DNA of 64,000 nucleotides, from positions 62,001 to 126,000 of the forward strand of contig CAJJCJ010000006.1 in assembly GCA_905182645.1 (NCBI GenBank), in the 5' to 3' direction. Position numbers and translations under genes: made by a program. Of the stretch, positions 46,882 to 56,332 are shown in pieces; within the stretch, counting starts at the first letter, position 1; every line of letters starts with the position of its first letter. Below the pieces are notes generated by a model. The model saw nothing but the letters and a program-made list of their open reading frames with translations. It was not told the origin of the DNA and ran no database searches. The DNA is from an uncultured Sulfitobacter sp. (GTDB lineage Bacteria; Pseudomonadota; Alphaproteobacteria; Rhodobacterales; Rhodobacteraceae).

Positions 46882-47574
46882 TTACGCGGCAGCGTTTTCA
46901 GTGGCGACCTTGCGGATGTTGCGAATGTTTTCGCCGTAAGGGGCCGGATTGGCCACTGACCCACCACGGAACACGGCCGATCCAGCAACCAACACATCAG
47001 CACCAGCAGCCGCGACCAAAGGCGCAGTTGTCACATCAACGCCGCCATCAATCTGGATATGCACCGGACGTTCACCGATCATGGCACGCAAATCCGCAAC
47101 CTTAAGCGACATATCGATAAACTTTTGTCCGCCAAAACCGGGATTCACCGTCATCACGCAAACCAGATCAACCATATCAAGCAGTTCTTCGACCACCGAC
47201 GCAGGCGTGCCAGGGTTCAATGCGACACCAGCCTTGCAACCAAGATCGCGGATGTTTTGCATGGTGCGGTGAATATGCGGACCAGCTTCGTAATGGGCGG
47301 TAATGAAATCAGCTCCAGCATCCGCAAACCCTTGCAAATACGCATCCACAGGCGAGATCATCAGATGAACGTCCATAATGGTTTTGACATGTGGGCGGAT
47401 CGCCTTGCAGGTTTGCGCGCCAAACGTAATCGCGGGCACAAAATGACCGTCCATGACATCGACGTGAATCCAGTCGGCACCTTGGGCTTCCACGGCTTCT
47501 ATTTCGGCCCCGAAATTGGCAAAGTCGGCGGCCAGAATGGATGGCGCAATCTTGATGGAACGATCAAATGTCAT
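46882..47574 (-). CDS. rpe: Ribulose-phosphate 3-epimerase
   Basis: 230 residues, a TIM barrel. IAPSILAADFANFGAEIEAV, the metal-binding HVDVMDGHFVPAITFG, DVHLMISP, TVNPGFGGQKFI and IQIDGGVDVTTA contain the His and Asp catalytic/zinc residues. It interconverts ribulose-5-phosphate and xylulose-5-phosphate. Start 47574 (MTFDRSIK) is preferred over a GTG at 47613. It is divergent from the AraC-type gene. Confidence 0.95.
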   Translation of the reverse strand: MTFDRSIKIAPSILAADFANFGAEIEAVEAQGADWIHVDVMDGHFVPAITFGAQTCKAIRPHVKTIMDVHLMISPVDAYLQGFADAGADFITAHYEAGPHIHRTMQNIRDLGCKAGVALNPGTPASVVEELLDMVDLVCVMTVNPGFGGQKFIDMSLKVADLRAMIGERPVHIQIDGGVDVTTAPLVAAAGADVLVAGSAVFRGGSVANPAPYGENIRNIRKVATENAAA

Positions 47575-47682
47575 GGCAATAGAATCCCCTTGGTGCAGCG
47601 GCGTTGCCTTCACTTAACCGGTTGGGCCAGCGGCGTCCAACTTTTCCACCCACAACGTGCAAACCTATGCTAATTTGATCCC

Positions 47683-48519
47683 ATGACGGATTTGACCCTT
47701 GGCTATCGTGACATTCTAACAGGTGGGGCCGCCGTGCATATCGCGCGGGCGCAAGTGACACCTGCGCGCCCCAAAGCCCTGCACGGGCACGATTTCTTTG
47801 AGCTATTTTGGGTGCAAAACGGGCAAATCCGGCATCATACACCTGACGGCATTAAAACCATGCCCGAAGGCAGCGTCGGCTTTATGCGCCCAGGTGACAC
47901 CCACGGGCTGCAAGGGCGCGGGGATCATGCGTTGGTTGTGTCGCTCACACTGCACCCCAGCCTAATTGATGCGCTTGTCAAAAGACACGCGGCGCTTCAG
48001 GGTCAATTTTTCTGGGCGGATACACCACAAATCCTGCATCTGGATATGCAAGCAATGCTGGGACTGAACCAAGCAGCATTGACGCTAGAGCGCAGCGCAT
48101 TGGACCGGCTATCGACCGAAGCATTCCTGCTTCCGATCTGCGCGGGGCTGTCAAAACCAGCACAACCAGATACGCCCGACTGGTTGCGTCATGCGATGGC
48201 TGCAGCCAAGTCACCCAAGGTATTTCGCCAAGGCGCCGCTGGCCTTGTGGCCGCAACGGGCCAAACCCACCCGCATGTCAGCCGGACGATGAAGCAGGCA
48301 ACAGGAATTAGCCCATCCGCATATATCAATGATCTGCGCATGACCCATGCGGCGCGACAACTGACAAGCACGTCTGATGCGCTCGCAGACATCGCGACCG
48401 AAATCGGCGTTCCAAACTTATCGCATTTCCACAAAATATTCCTATCACATCACAAAATGACGCCGCATCAATACCGACGCAAATTCCAACGTGACGTCGT
48501 GCAACCGATCAAAGATTGA
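47683..48519 (+). CDS. AraC-family transcriptional regulator with N-terminal cupin
   Basis: 278 residues. An N-terminal cupin-like sensor (HGHDFFELFWVQNGQIRHH, then GSVGFMRPGDTHGLQ) and a C-terminal double helix-turn-helix (MKQATGISPSAYINDLRMTH, DALADIATEIGVPNLSHFHK) with the usual HQYRRKF ending. It stands 69 bases upstream of deoC in the same direction and probably activates deoC-aldehyde dehydrogenase in response to deoxyribose or a nucleoside. Confidence 0.88.
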   Translation: MTDLTLGYRDILTGGAAVHIARAQVTPARPKALHGHDFFELFWVQNGQIRHHTPDGIKTMPEGSVGFMRPGDTHGLQGRGDHALVVSLTLHPSLIDALVKRHAALQGQFFWADTPQILHLDMQAMLGLNQAALTLERSALDRLSTEAFLLPICAGLSKPAQPDTPDWLRHAMAAAKSPKVFRQGAAGLVAATGQTHPHVSRTMKQATGISPSAYINDLRMTHAARQLTSTSDALADIATEIGVPNLSHFHKIFLSHHKMTPHQYRRKFQRDVVQPIKD

Positions 48520-48588
48520 CCAAGTGGTCAAAATTTGGCATGACGGGCCAAACATGACAGGCTGAAACGGCACCCCAAGGAGGCCAAG

Positions 48589-49581
48589 TTGCAAACAACT
48601 CAAACACCAACGATGACCGCGCAGCTGCCGCAAGTGCACGCGCCGCGCAATGATGGCACCGCGCTTGATCTCGATTGGGTTGCGTCCGTGCAGGCCAATA
48701 CATCCGCCATTGAACGGCGCGCGGCATCGCTTCCCGGACGGCGCAGCGTCAAAAAAGACTATCAAGCCGCTTGGCTTTGCAAAGCCGTCAGCCTGATGGA
48801 CCTGACCACCCTATCCGGTGACGACAGCGAAGGCCGCGTGCGGCGTCTATGTGCCAAAGCTCGTCAGCCAGTGTCGCAAAATTTGCTCGAAGCAATCGGT
48901 ATGGAAGGCCTGACAACTGGGGCCGTTTGCGTTTATCACGACATGGTCGAAACCGCCGTGGACGCGCTGCGAGGGACAAACATCCCTGTGGCCGCCGTTT
49001 CCACAGGCTTTCCGGCTGGGTTGTCCCCTTTCCACCTGCGCATCCAAGAAATCCGCGACAGTGTGGCCGCTGGCGCGCAAGAAATCGACATCGTCATCAG
49101 CCGTCGCCACGTGCTGACTGGCAATTGGCAAGCGCTCTACGATGAAATGTGTGAGATGCGCGCAGCCTGCGGTGACGCACACGTCAAAGCGATTTTGGCT
49201 ACCGGTGAGCTTGGGACGTTGCGCAACGTGGCCCGCGCCAGCCTTGTCTGCATGATGGCGGGCGCAGATTTCATCAAGACGTCAACGGGCAAAGAGCCCG
49301 TGAATGCGACCTTGCCCGTCACGCTCACGATGATCCGCGCGATCCGCGATTACCGCGACCGGACAGGTGTTAAGGTCGGTTACAAACCTGCGGGCGGAAT
49401 CTCCAAGGCAAAGGATTCACTCGTATATCTATCAATGATCAAAGATGAGTTGGGTGATCGGTGGCTACAACCTGATCTGTTCCGCTTTGGCGCTTCATCG
49501 TTGCTCGGCGATATTGAGCGGCAGTTGGAACACCATGTTACGGGCAGTTATTCTGCCAACTGGCGTCACGCAATTGGATAG
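48589..49581 (+). CDS. deoC: Deoxyribose-phosphate aldolase
   Basis: 330 residues, the long form of DeoC. The Schiff-base lysine is in FIKTSTGKEPVNATL and the second active-site lysine in VGYKPAGGISKAKDS. It cleaves 2-deoxyribose-5-phosphate to glyceraldehyde-3-phosphate and acetaldehyde. I accept the TTG start at 48589 because AAGGAGG lies 5 bases upstream; an ATG eight codons later (48613) is the alternative. The aldehyde dehydrogenase gene 48 bases downstream would oxidise the acetaldehyde. Confidence 0.92.
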   Translation: MQTTQTPTMTAQLPQVHAPRNDGTALDLDWVASVQANTSAIERRAASLPGRRSVKKDYQAAWLCKAVSLMDLTTLSGDDSEGRVRRLCAKARQPVSQNLLEAIGMEGLTTGAVCVYHDMVETAVDALRGTNIPVAAVSTGFPAGLSPFHLRIQEIRDSVAAGAQEIDIVISRRHVLTGNWQALYDEMCEMRAACGDAHVKAILATGELGTLRNVARASLVCMMAGADFIKTSTGKEPVNATLPVTLTMIRAIRDYRDRTGVKVGYKPAGGISKAKDSLVYLSMIKDELGDRWLQPDLFRFGASSLLGDIERQLEHHVTGSYSANWRHAIG

Positions 49582-49629
49582 GCTGATGCAATTGAGTATT
49601 TTTAAAAAAGCGAGACGGGAAGTGACATC

Positions 49630-51930
49630 ATGACCATTAAGGATATTTTTGAAACGATGGAATATGGTCCAGCACCTGAATGCGCGTCCGAGGCGCTTGC
49701 GTGGATTGCTGATCATGGCGGCATAGCAGGTCATTTCGTCGGCGGCAAATGGCGCGCGTTGCGCGACGATTTCGCAACGACCAATCCGGCAACTGGTGAG
49801 AAGCTGGCGGGTGTGACCAAAGGCACGGCTGACGAGGTTGCATTGGCTGTCAAAGCTGCCCGCAAGGCGCAAGGCGCTTGGGCAAAGGATGCACATGCCC
49901 GTGCGCGTATCCTGTATGCGATTGCCCGCTTGATGCAGAAACATTCACGTCTTTTGGCGGTGATGGAGACGTTGGATAACGGCAAACCGATCCGCGAAGC
50001 CCGCGACATCGATGTACCGCTTGCGATCCGCCATTTCTATTATCACGCGGGTATGGCCCAATTGATGGACGACGAATTGCCCGACCGCGAGCCGCTTGGC
50101 GTGTGTGGCCAGATCATTCCGTGGAATTTCCCACTTCTGATGCTCGCATGGAAAATCGCGCCCGCGTTGGCGATGGGAAACACGGTCGTGCTAAAACCCG
50201 CCGAGTTCACACCGATGACAGCCATGGTATTTTGCGAAATCTGCACGCAAGCTGGCGTGCCAGCAGGCGTCGTGAATATCGTCACAGGCGACGGCGAAAC
50301 CGGCGCGGCCCTTGTGGACGCCGACGTCGATAAAGTTGCCTTTACCGGCAGCACAGATGTCGGACGGATTATTCGCAAACAAACGGCTGGATCAGGCAAG
50401 GCATTGTCTCTAGAGCTGGGCGGCAAGTCCCCCTACATCGTGTTTGAAGACGCGGATATCGACAGCGCGGTCGAAGGGCTGGTCGACGCCATTTGGTTCA
50501 ATCAGGGCCAAGTCTGCTGCGCAGGATCGCGCTTATTGGTCCAAGAAGGGATCGCAGACGGATTTTATGCAAAGCTTAAGGCGCGCATGTTGGGCCTGCG
50601 CATCGGCAACCCGCTCGACAAATGCATCGACGTCGGTGCCATCGTGGATCCAAGCCAGCGCGACATGATCGCCAAACTGGTCGCCAATAACACCGAGGGC
50701 GAGACATTTCAGACGACCGCTCCGGAAGGCTGCTACTATCCACCAACATTGATCACGGGCCTGCACCCAGCATCCCACTTGATGCAAACCGAAATCTTTG
50801 GGCCAGTTCTTGTGGCAACAACTTTCCGCACCCCTGCCGAGGCCGTCGAGATCGCGAATAACACGCGCTACGGCCTCGCAGCATCTGTTTGGTCAGAAAA
50901 CATCAACCTCGCGCTTGATATCGCACCCAAACTGGTCGCAGGGATCGTCTGGGTAAACGGAACCAATATGATGGATGCCGCGGCAGGCTTTGGCGGGGTC
51001 CGCGAAAGCGGCTTTGGGCGTGAGGGCGGCTGGGAAGGACTGGCGGGTTACACCAAACCCAAAATATCAGCCAAGCCGCGCAAAGCGGCAGAGCCGTACG
51101 CTGGTGCCGACACACCAACAGATCCACTGGACCGGACCGCAAAGCTGTATATTGGTGGCAAACAGACACGCCCCGATAGCGGATATTCAGACGCGATTTA
51201 CGGACCCAAAGGCGCATTGCTTGGACACGTATCCACCGGCAGCCGCAAGGACATCCGCAACGCCGTTGAGGCAATGAACGGGGCTAGCAAATGGTCCAAA
51301 ACCACTGGGCACCTACGCGCCCAAATACTATACTTCCTTGCTGAAAACCTGTCTGTGCGGGCGGACGAATTTAGCAAACGGATAAGCGCGCTCACTGGAA
51401 AATCCGGTGCCAAAGAAGTCCAAGACAGCATCAACGCGCTCTTTACCTATGCGGCGTGGGCCGACAAATACGACGGGCAAGCGCACGGCGTTCCCATTCG
51501 CGGGGTGGCACTTGCGATGAAAGAACCTGTCGGAAATATCGGCATCCTATGCGGTGACGCGCCGCTGCTGGAAGTCATCACGCCAATGGCCGCGGCAATC
51601 GCAATGGGCAACCGGACAACGCTAGTCCCAAGCCACGCATTTCCACTTGCGGCAACGGATTTGATCCAACTGCTTGAAACCAGTGATGTTCCAGCCGGCG
51701 TCGTGAACATCGTAACCGGCAACCCTTCAGAGCTTGGCAAAACGCTGAGCGATCATTTGGATGTGGATGCGGTTTGGAATTTGGGCAGCGCCAGCAACAC
51801 CGCGATGATCGAAGCCAATAGCGCGGGCAACCTCAAACGGACGTGGGCACCGTCAGGGACGCCGGTCCCGCGTGACTATTTGATGTCCGCGACAGAGGTT
51901 AAAAACATCTGGATCCCATACGGCGAGTAG
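49630..51930 (+). CDS. Tandem-domain aldehyde dehydrogenase (active plus degenerate ALDH domain)
   Basis: 766 residues. The N-terminal ALDH domain (about 1-480) has the catalytic Glu in SLELGGKSPYIVFEDADID, the nucleophilic Cys in QGQVCCAGSRLLV, and the NAD-site PWNFPLLMLAWKIAPAL. A second ALDH-like region (about 505-740) keeps the fold (GGKQTRPDSGY, EPVGNIGILCGDAPLLEVIT, DVPAGVVNIVTGNPSE) but stops before an equivalent Cys, so it is likely non-catalytic. This two-domain form regularly accompanies deoC and should oxidise the acetaldehyde released by DeoC to acetate. GGAAG precedes ATG 49630. Confidence 0.88.
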   Translation: MTIKDIFETMEYGPAPECASEALAWIADHGGIAGHFVGGKWRALRDDFATTNPATGEKLAGVTKGTADEVALAVKAARKAQGAWAKDAHARARILYAIARLMQKHSRLLAVMETLDNGKPIREARDIDVPLAIRHFYYHAGMAQLMDDELPDREPLGVCGQIIPWNFPLLMLAWKIAPALAMGNTVVLKPAEFTPMTAMVFCEICTQAGVPAGVVNIVTGDGETGAALVDADVDKVAFTGSTDVGRIIRKQTAGSGKALSLELGGKSPYIVFEDADIDSAVEGLVDAIWFNQGQVCCAGSRLLVQEGIADGFYAKLKARMLGLRIGNPLDKCIDVGAIVDPSQRDMIAKLVANNTEGETFQTTAPEGCYYPPTLITGLHPASHLMQTEIFGPVLVATTFRTPAEAVEIANNTRYGLAASVWSENINLALDIAPKLVAGIVWVNGTNMMDAAAGFGGVRESGFGREGGWEGLAGYTKPKISAKPRKAAEPYAGADTPTDPLDRTAKLYIGGKQTRPDSGYSDAIYGPKGALLGHVSTGSRKDIRNAVEAMNGASKWSKTTGHLRAQILYFLAENLSVRADEFSKRISALTGKSGAKEVQDSINALFTYAAWADKYDGQAHGVPIRGVALAMKEPVGNIGILCGDAPLLEVITPMAAAIAMGNRTTLVPSHAFPLAATDLIQLLETSDVPAGVVNIVTGNPSELGKTLSDHLDVDAVWNLGSASNTAMIEANSAGNLKRTWAPSGTPVPRDYLMSATEVKNIWIPYGE

Positions 51931-52008
51931 CCGCCAACTATATATCGATCGGGGGCCTCATGTGGGCCCCCAAAACCAAATATGTCGTGGGCGCAGCCCA
52001 CCTTTGGG

Positions 52009-52686
52009 TCAACGCTTGTCCTTGGCGCGCCACGTATCAAGCCAGCGAAGCATGCGACCACGCCGCTTCGCCATGCCCGCACTTGCCTCGTCATAGTGAT
52101 GACCGGCGGTGTCCAACAACAGGTCAACCGCGCGTTCACGAAACTGCATCCACATCGCACGCAAAAATGCGATCCCGGCGACCAAGAAAACAAAGAAGAA
52201 TATGTTGAACCACGGGATGATACGCACGTCAGGGCTGTCCACAATCCGCACAGAAATCGCATTGGGATAGATCGACGCCCAGCGCACGCGCCAGCCATAA
52301 TGGGTCAAAACAGCCCAACTATCACCACGGGCAACGCTCGACGCTTCGGCTTGCAGATCGGAACTGTCGAACTTGAAATACGGCGGCCAAATCCAACCCG
52401 TATCCTCGTTGCGGTAGACCATGACCTCAGTGGTATCGCGGGCCACAAACCCCAAAAAAAACGTGTTTTTCTTATCAGTATTGATCAAGCGCAAATCGCG
52501 GGTTGGCTGCTCAACACCACCACTATCGGCTTGGGCATAAAACATCCGGTTAAACCCACTAAAATCCGTGCGAATGACTTCGGTCGATCCGATCCGGACA
52601 ACATCATGCTGAGGCAACACATAATGCAACAGCAAGCCAAAGGTCACAAAAACCAAAACCCGAAAGGCGATTTTCAAACGTAGCAT
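52009..52686 (-). CDS. DUF1523 family membrane protein
   Basis: 225 residues with an N-terminal membrane helix (AFRVLVFVTFGLLLHYVL), a periplasmic-looking middle (PQHDVVRIGSTEVIRTDFSG, then FFLGFVARDTTEVMVYRNED) and a second helix (WFNIFFFVFLVAGIAFLRAM) before a basic cytoplasmic tail. The pattern matches DUF1523, widespread in Rhodobacterales and of unknown function. It lies ten bases after the small membrane protein gene, in the same direction. Confidence 0.8.
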   Translation of the reverse strand: MLRLKIAFRVLVFVTFGLLLHYVLPQHDVVRIGSTEVIRTDFSGFNRMFYAQADSGGVEQPTRDLRLINTDKKNTFFLGFVARDTTEVMVYRNEDTGWIWPPYFKFDSSDLQAEASSVARGDSWAVLTHYGWRVRWASIYPNAISVRIVDSPDVRIIPWFNIFFFVFLVAGIAFLRAMWMQFRERAVDLLLDTAGHHYDEASAGMAKRRGRMLRWLDTWRAKDKR

Positions 52687-52696
52687 TTTTAGGCCC

Positions 52697-52972
52697 TCAA
52701 TTCGTATTTGTTATATAAACGATGCCAGCCACGATCACCGTGGGCACAACATAAACCAGCGCAATCAGCTTGGGGCGGTAAGACGCGTTATAGTCCGTAA
52801 TCCCTTTTGCAACGAATGCATCGTGGGCGGACGTATCGGTGCTGGCTGGGTTATCTTCGGCCCATGCCTTTTCCAACTTTTCACGCCGCACTGACCGCGA
52901 ATAAACTGCGACCGATAGGTAAATAACGCTCAGCGCCAGAAACCCAAAAACAACCAACCGTACAAATGCCAT
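52697..52972 (-). CDS. Small two-helix membrane protein
   Basis: 91 residues with helices at each end (about 3-22 and 68-88) and a charged middle (RSVRREKLEKAWAEDNPAS). No domain recognised. ATG 52972 is chosen because AGGAGG is six bases away; that ribosome binding site lies at the very end of the upstream DUF6638-like gene, so the two are translationally linked. Confidence 0.72.
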   Translation of the reverse strand: MAFVRLVVFGFLALSVIYLSVAVYSRSVRREKLEKAWAEDNPASTDTSAHDAFVAKGITDYNASYRPKLIALVYVVPTVIVAGIVYITNTN

Positions 52973-52975
52973 CAC

Positions 52976-53938
52976 TTACCTCCTGCGCACAGCGCCCCAC
53001 GGACCAACCGCTTTGATCATATCACGTTTTTGCAGCGCAGGCTCTTCCAGCGGCGCATCATGGCCAAACAAAGCGGCGCGCGTGCCTGCCTTATCGACTT
53101 GGTATTCGCGATCCAAAAAGTCCACCACATAAGCGCGCTTTTCATCCGGCCAAGCTGCATAGGCCGCATAAAACGCAGCCTTATGGCAGATAAACAACTG
53201 CCGAATGTCCAGCGGGCACAGCTCTGCCAATAGCATATTCACCAAATCAGCGTCACCGTGGTCTCTGGCGCGCAGCGTATAAAAATACGCATCATGGTCC
53301 GACGTGATGCGCGGCCAAGGCCCGTCTTCCTCCGCCCAGCGCACAAGCGCCGCGAGCCCCTGCCACGCTGCAGGTAAATCGTCTGCATATCGCCGCCCAA
53401 GCTGGCGCAGATCACGGCGGGTTGCCCCAGCCAAATCTTCGCCCATCTCAGCGGCAACAGAGGCAACGATGAAATCCATCTTTTGATGCAAGATCGCAGC
53501 GGCGTCCAAACCGCGCGCCTCGACAATCCGCTCCACTAAATCATTCAGCGTCAGGAACTTAGCAATCGCCGCCCGATCCGACACATCAAACACGTGGTCC
53601 ACCGGTATCCGCCCGAACACATTCTTGTTACCTGCGGCAATCACAGCCGGATGCTCCACGCCGCGAAACACATACATGCCGCCAAAATGCGCAGTCCAAA
53701 AATTCATCTGATCAAAACGCATCTGATCAAGCGTCACAGAATTGCGGGTCACATCGCCTGTTTCCTTGGCGAGCCCAATCATCCGGCCAATCAACACATC
53801 ATCAAACCAAGCATCATCCTCAGCCTTAAACTGATCAATCAAACCGCGCAGCTTGGCCGCCGTGCGCACAGTTCCCTCAGTCGTATCGGCCTCGATCGTG
53901 ATCCGGCGAATATCAAACAGACGGGCAGCGCTATCCAC
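52976..53938 (-). CDS. DUF6638-like protein, probably missing its N-terminal third
   Basis: 320 residues from a GTG at 53938 with AAGG five bases upstream. The visible part (DSAARLFDIRRITIEADTT, RNSVTLDQMRFDQMNFWTAHFGG-type text, LCPLDIRQLFICHKAAFYAA) resembles a rhodobacteral family I remember as about 440 residues long with roughly 110-120 residues before ARLFDIRR. Here the frame is closed by TAG shortly upstream and the L,D-transpeptidase gene follows at 53967. This suggests a deletion that removed the start of the gene; a shortened protein may still be made. Function unknown. Confidence 0.65.
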   Translation of the reverse strand: MDSAARLFDIRRITIEADTTEGTVRTAAKLRGLIDQFKAEDDAWFDDVLIGRMIGLAKETGDVTRNSVTLDQMRFDQMNFWTAHFGGMYVFRGVEHPAVIAAGNKNVFGRIPVDHVFDVSDRAAIAKFLTLNDLVERIVEARGLDAAAILHQKMDFIVASVAAEMGEDLAGATRRDLRQLGRRYADDLPAAWQGLAALVRWAEEDGPWPRITSDHDAYFYTLRARDHGDADLVNMLLAELCPLDIRQLFICHKAAFYAAYAAWPDEKRAYVVDFLDREYQVDKAGTRAALFGHDAPLEEPALQKRDMIKAVGPWGAVRRR

Positions 53939-53966
53939 CGTAACCTTGGGGCTACAGAGCTTTTTA

Positions 53967-54797
53967 TCAAAGTGGGACGTTAGATTCTATGATTGGCGCA
54001 TTGGGGTCCACCGCATCAAAATCCGGCGGTTGATCATTTGCCAGCGCCTCTTCACCGTAAATCATGTCTGGATCGATCTGTTTGGCAGGTAGTTCCACAC
54101 CGCGGTTATAGTTTTCGGGATCAACGCGCAGCGATTCGTCTTCAGACCGAACCAGAACTTTGATCCCTTTTTCGACCGCATCATACAGATGGATCATGTC
54201 TTGGTTGAACATGCGGATGCAGCCCGCGCTTCCTGAGTTACCAATCGATCCGAGGTCGTTTGTTCCGTGAATACGGTAATATGTGTCACGCCCATTGCGG
54301 AACAAATACAGGGCACGCGCGCCAAGCGGGCTGCGTAATCCACCCGGAATACCGCGACGGAATGGGCCGTAAATTTCAGGCTCCGTGCGCAGCATATTTT
54401 GCGTCGGGCTCCATCCGGGCCACTGCTTTTTCAACCGAATAACGCCAGTTCCGCGAAAACTACGACCAGCGTGACCGACACTAATAGGATAGCGTACAGC
54501 GGTCCCGTCGCCTTTGACGTGATACAAAAACTTCGCATAGGGATCGACGTCGATTGAATTTTTAGGTGCTTCGCCAAGATAGGTCCCCGACATGCGCCGG
54601 TTGATGCCCGTTGTGTACTCTACCGGAATGCCCGGAAGGTCAAAGCCCGCATCAAACAACGGCTCATATTCATCCAGAAAGCTCGGCAAGATGATCTTGA
54701 CGGGGATCGGCTCTGGTTGCCGCAACGCGCAAGCTGCGGTCGATCCAAGCATCAACGCTCCGAATGAACGACGCGTAAAATTTGTAGAAATGGTCAT
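53967..54797 (-). CDS. L,D-transpeptidase (YkuD domain), exported
   Basis: 276 residues. The N-terminus TRRSFGALMLGSTAACAL has a twin-arginine-like motif and a lipobox-like TAAC, so it may be a Tat-exported lipoprotein. The YkuD catalytic region is complete: HGTNDLGSIGNSGSAGCIRM with the His and the nucleophilic Cys. It would form 3-3 cross-links or attach proteins to peptidoglycan in the periplasm. A 125-base gap separates it from the creatinase gene upstream. Confidence 0.9.
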   Translation of the reverse strand: MTISTNFTRRSFGALMLGSTAACALRQPEPIPVKIILPSFLDEYEPLFDAGFDLPGIPVEYTTGINRRMSGTYLGEAPKNSIDVDPYAKFLYHVKGDGTAVRYPISVGHAGRSFRGTGVIRLKKQWPGWSPTQNMLRTEPEIYGPFRRGIPGGLRSPLGARALYLFRNGRDTYYRIHGTNDLGSIGNSGSAGCIRMFNQDMIHLYDAVEKGIKVLVRSEDESLRVDPENYNRGVELPAKQIDPDMIYGEEALANDQPPDFDAVDPNAPIIESNVPL

Positions 54798-54922
54798 TGT
54801 CAGCCACTACCAAAAATAATTATTAGCACTTACAATAGAGTACAAAACTCCAGTTACAATTCAACGCATAGTGAGCAGCGTGAAACACGGGGCACCGTGA
54901 CGCCGATGCCCCAATTCTTAGT

Positions 54923-56128
54923 TTAACCAACCACGTTAAAGTCAGGCCCAAATGGATATTTGGTGATATTCTCGTTCCCGTCTTGCGTGATGAACAAGAT
55001 ATCATGCTCGCGGTAACCGCCGGCACCAGGCTGGCCTTCTGGAATGGTCAACATCGGCTCCATCGAAATCACCATGCCGGGCTCCAGCACTGTGTCGATG
55101 TCTTCGCGCAGCTCCAAGCCCGCCTCGCGGCCATAGTAATGCGACAGCACACCAAATGAATGGCCGTACCCAAACGTGCGGTACTGCAACAGCTGGCGCT
55201 CCTCAAAGAACGTGTTGATCTTGGCCGTTACCTCCGCGCACGACACGCCCGGTTTCAGCAGGCTCATCCCGTATTCATGGGCGGCGACATTTGCCTCCCA
55301 AATGCGCAGGCTCGCAGGGTCGACTTCGCCAACAAACAATGTCCGTTCCAGCGCGATATAATACCCGCTGATCATCGGAAACGTGTTCAGCGACAAGATA
55401 TCGCCGCGCCGCAATTGCCTTGCGGTCACAGGGTTATGTGCGCCGTCCGTGTTGATCCCAGACTGGAACCAAACCCAACTATCGCGATATTCCGCATCGG
55501 GGAACCGCTTGGCAATCTCCAGTTCCATTGAGTTACGACCAGCCATAGCCACGTCAATTTCACGCGCACCCACGTCAATCGCATCACGAATGGCAAAGCC
55601 ACCGACGTCTGCAACACCGGCACCATGGCGGATCAAGTCCAGCTCTGCTTGCGATTTATGCATGCGCTGCACCATCGTCATAGGGGCGATGTCGACAACC
55701 CGCGCAGGCTGCATGAACGCCTCAAGCTTTTGGCTTTGCAGTAATGTCAGATGGTCACCTTCCATGCCGACAACGGCACCGGTTCCCGTAACAGACACGA
55801 TAGCGCGCCAATAATTGTCGCGCTCCCAGTCGGTATAGGTAATGTTATCGCCGTGACAGCGACGCCAAGGCTGCGACGCATCAATGCCCGCCGAAATCGT
55901 GACACTTTCGGTCGCCGTGACGACCAGCGCATAAGGGCGGCCAAACGCACAATACAAAAAGCCGGAATAATAGGCGATGTTGTGCATTGACGTGAAAACA
56001 GCCCCCTGCACGCCTGCATCAGACATGATTTTTCGAAGACCCGTCAGGCGGGCCTCAAACTCAGCATCAGAAAACTGAAGCTGCTTTTCACCTTGGTGAA
56101 ACCGATAGAATTGTGGACGCGTTGTCAT
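54923..56128 (-). CDS. Creatinase-type M24 hydrolase (creatine amidinohydrolase)
   Basis: 401 residues with the pita-bread fold of the M24 family. Long stretches match creatinase: NIAYYSGFLYCAFGRPYALV, GIDASQPWRRCHGDNITYTD, SWVWFQSGINTDGAHNPVTA with the catalytic His, YGHSFGVLSHYYGREAGLEL and MVISMEPMLTIPEGQPGAGG. Creatinase hydrolyses creatine to sarcosine and urea. Start 56128 (MTTRPQFYR) gives the usual length. No sarcosine oxidase or urease is nearby, so the product fate is not shown; a related guanidino substrate is possible. Confidence 0.82.
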   Translation of the reverse strand: MTTRPQFYRFHQGEKQLQFSDAEFEARLTGLRKIMSDAGVQGAVFTSMHNIAYYSGFLYCAFGRPYALVVTATESVTISAGIDASQPWRRCHGDNITYTDWERDNYWRAIVSVTGTGAVVGMEGDHLTLLQSQKLEAFMQPARVVDIAPMTMVQRMHKSQAELDLIRHGAGVADVGGFAIRDAIDVGAREIDVAMAGRNSMELEIAKRFPDAEYRDSWVWFQSGINTDGAHNPVTARQLRRGDILSLNTFPMISGYYIALERTLFVGEVDPASLRIWEANVAAHEYGMSLLKPGVSCAEVTAKINTFFEERQLLQYRTFGYGHSFGVLSHYYGREAGLELREDIDTVLEPGMVISMEPMLTIPEGQPGAGGYREHDILFITQDGNENITKYPFGPDFNVVG

Positions 56129-56332
56129 TGCATAGACCTCACATAGATGGGGTCTGATGTGCAGACCCCGAAAGGTCCCGGCGTTCAGGACGAAGAGGTC
56201 AATAAAGGCCCCGAGCGGCATAAAACCTGTGACGACGCCATCGTCATGTGCTCAAGCGGAACTGCTAGTGCAAACTCAACCAATCTGGCAAGCGAATTTT
56301 TGGGGCTGACAACGGATCGCTTGGGCGGCACG

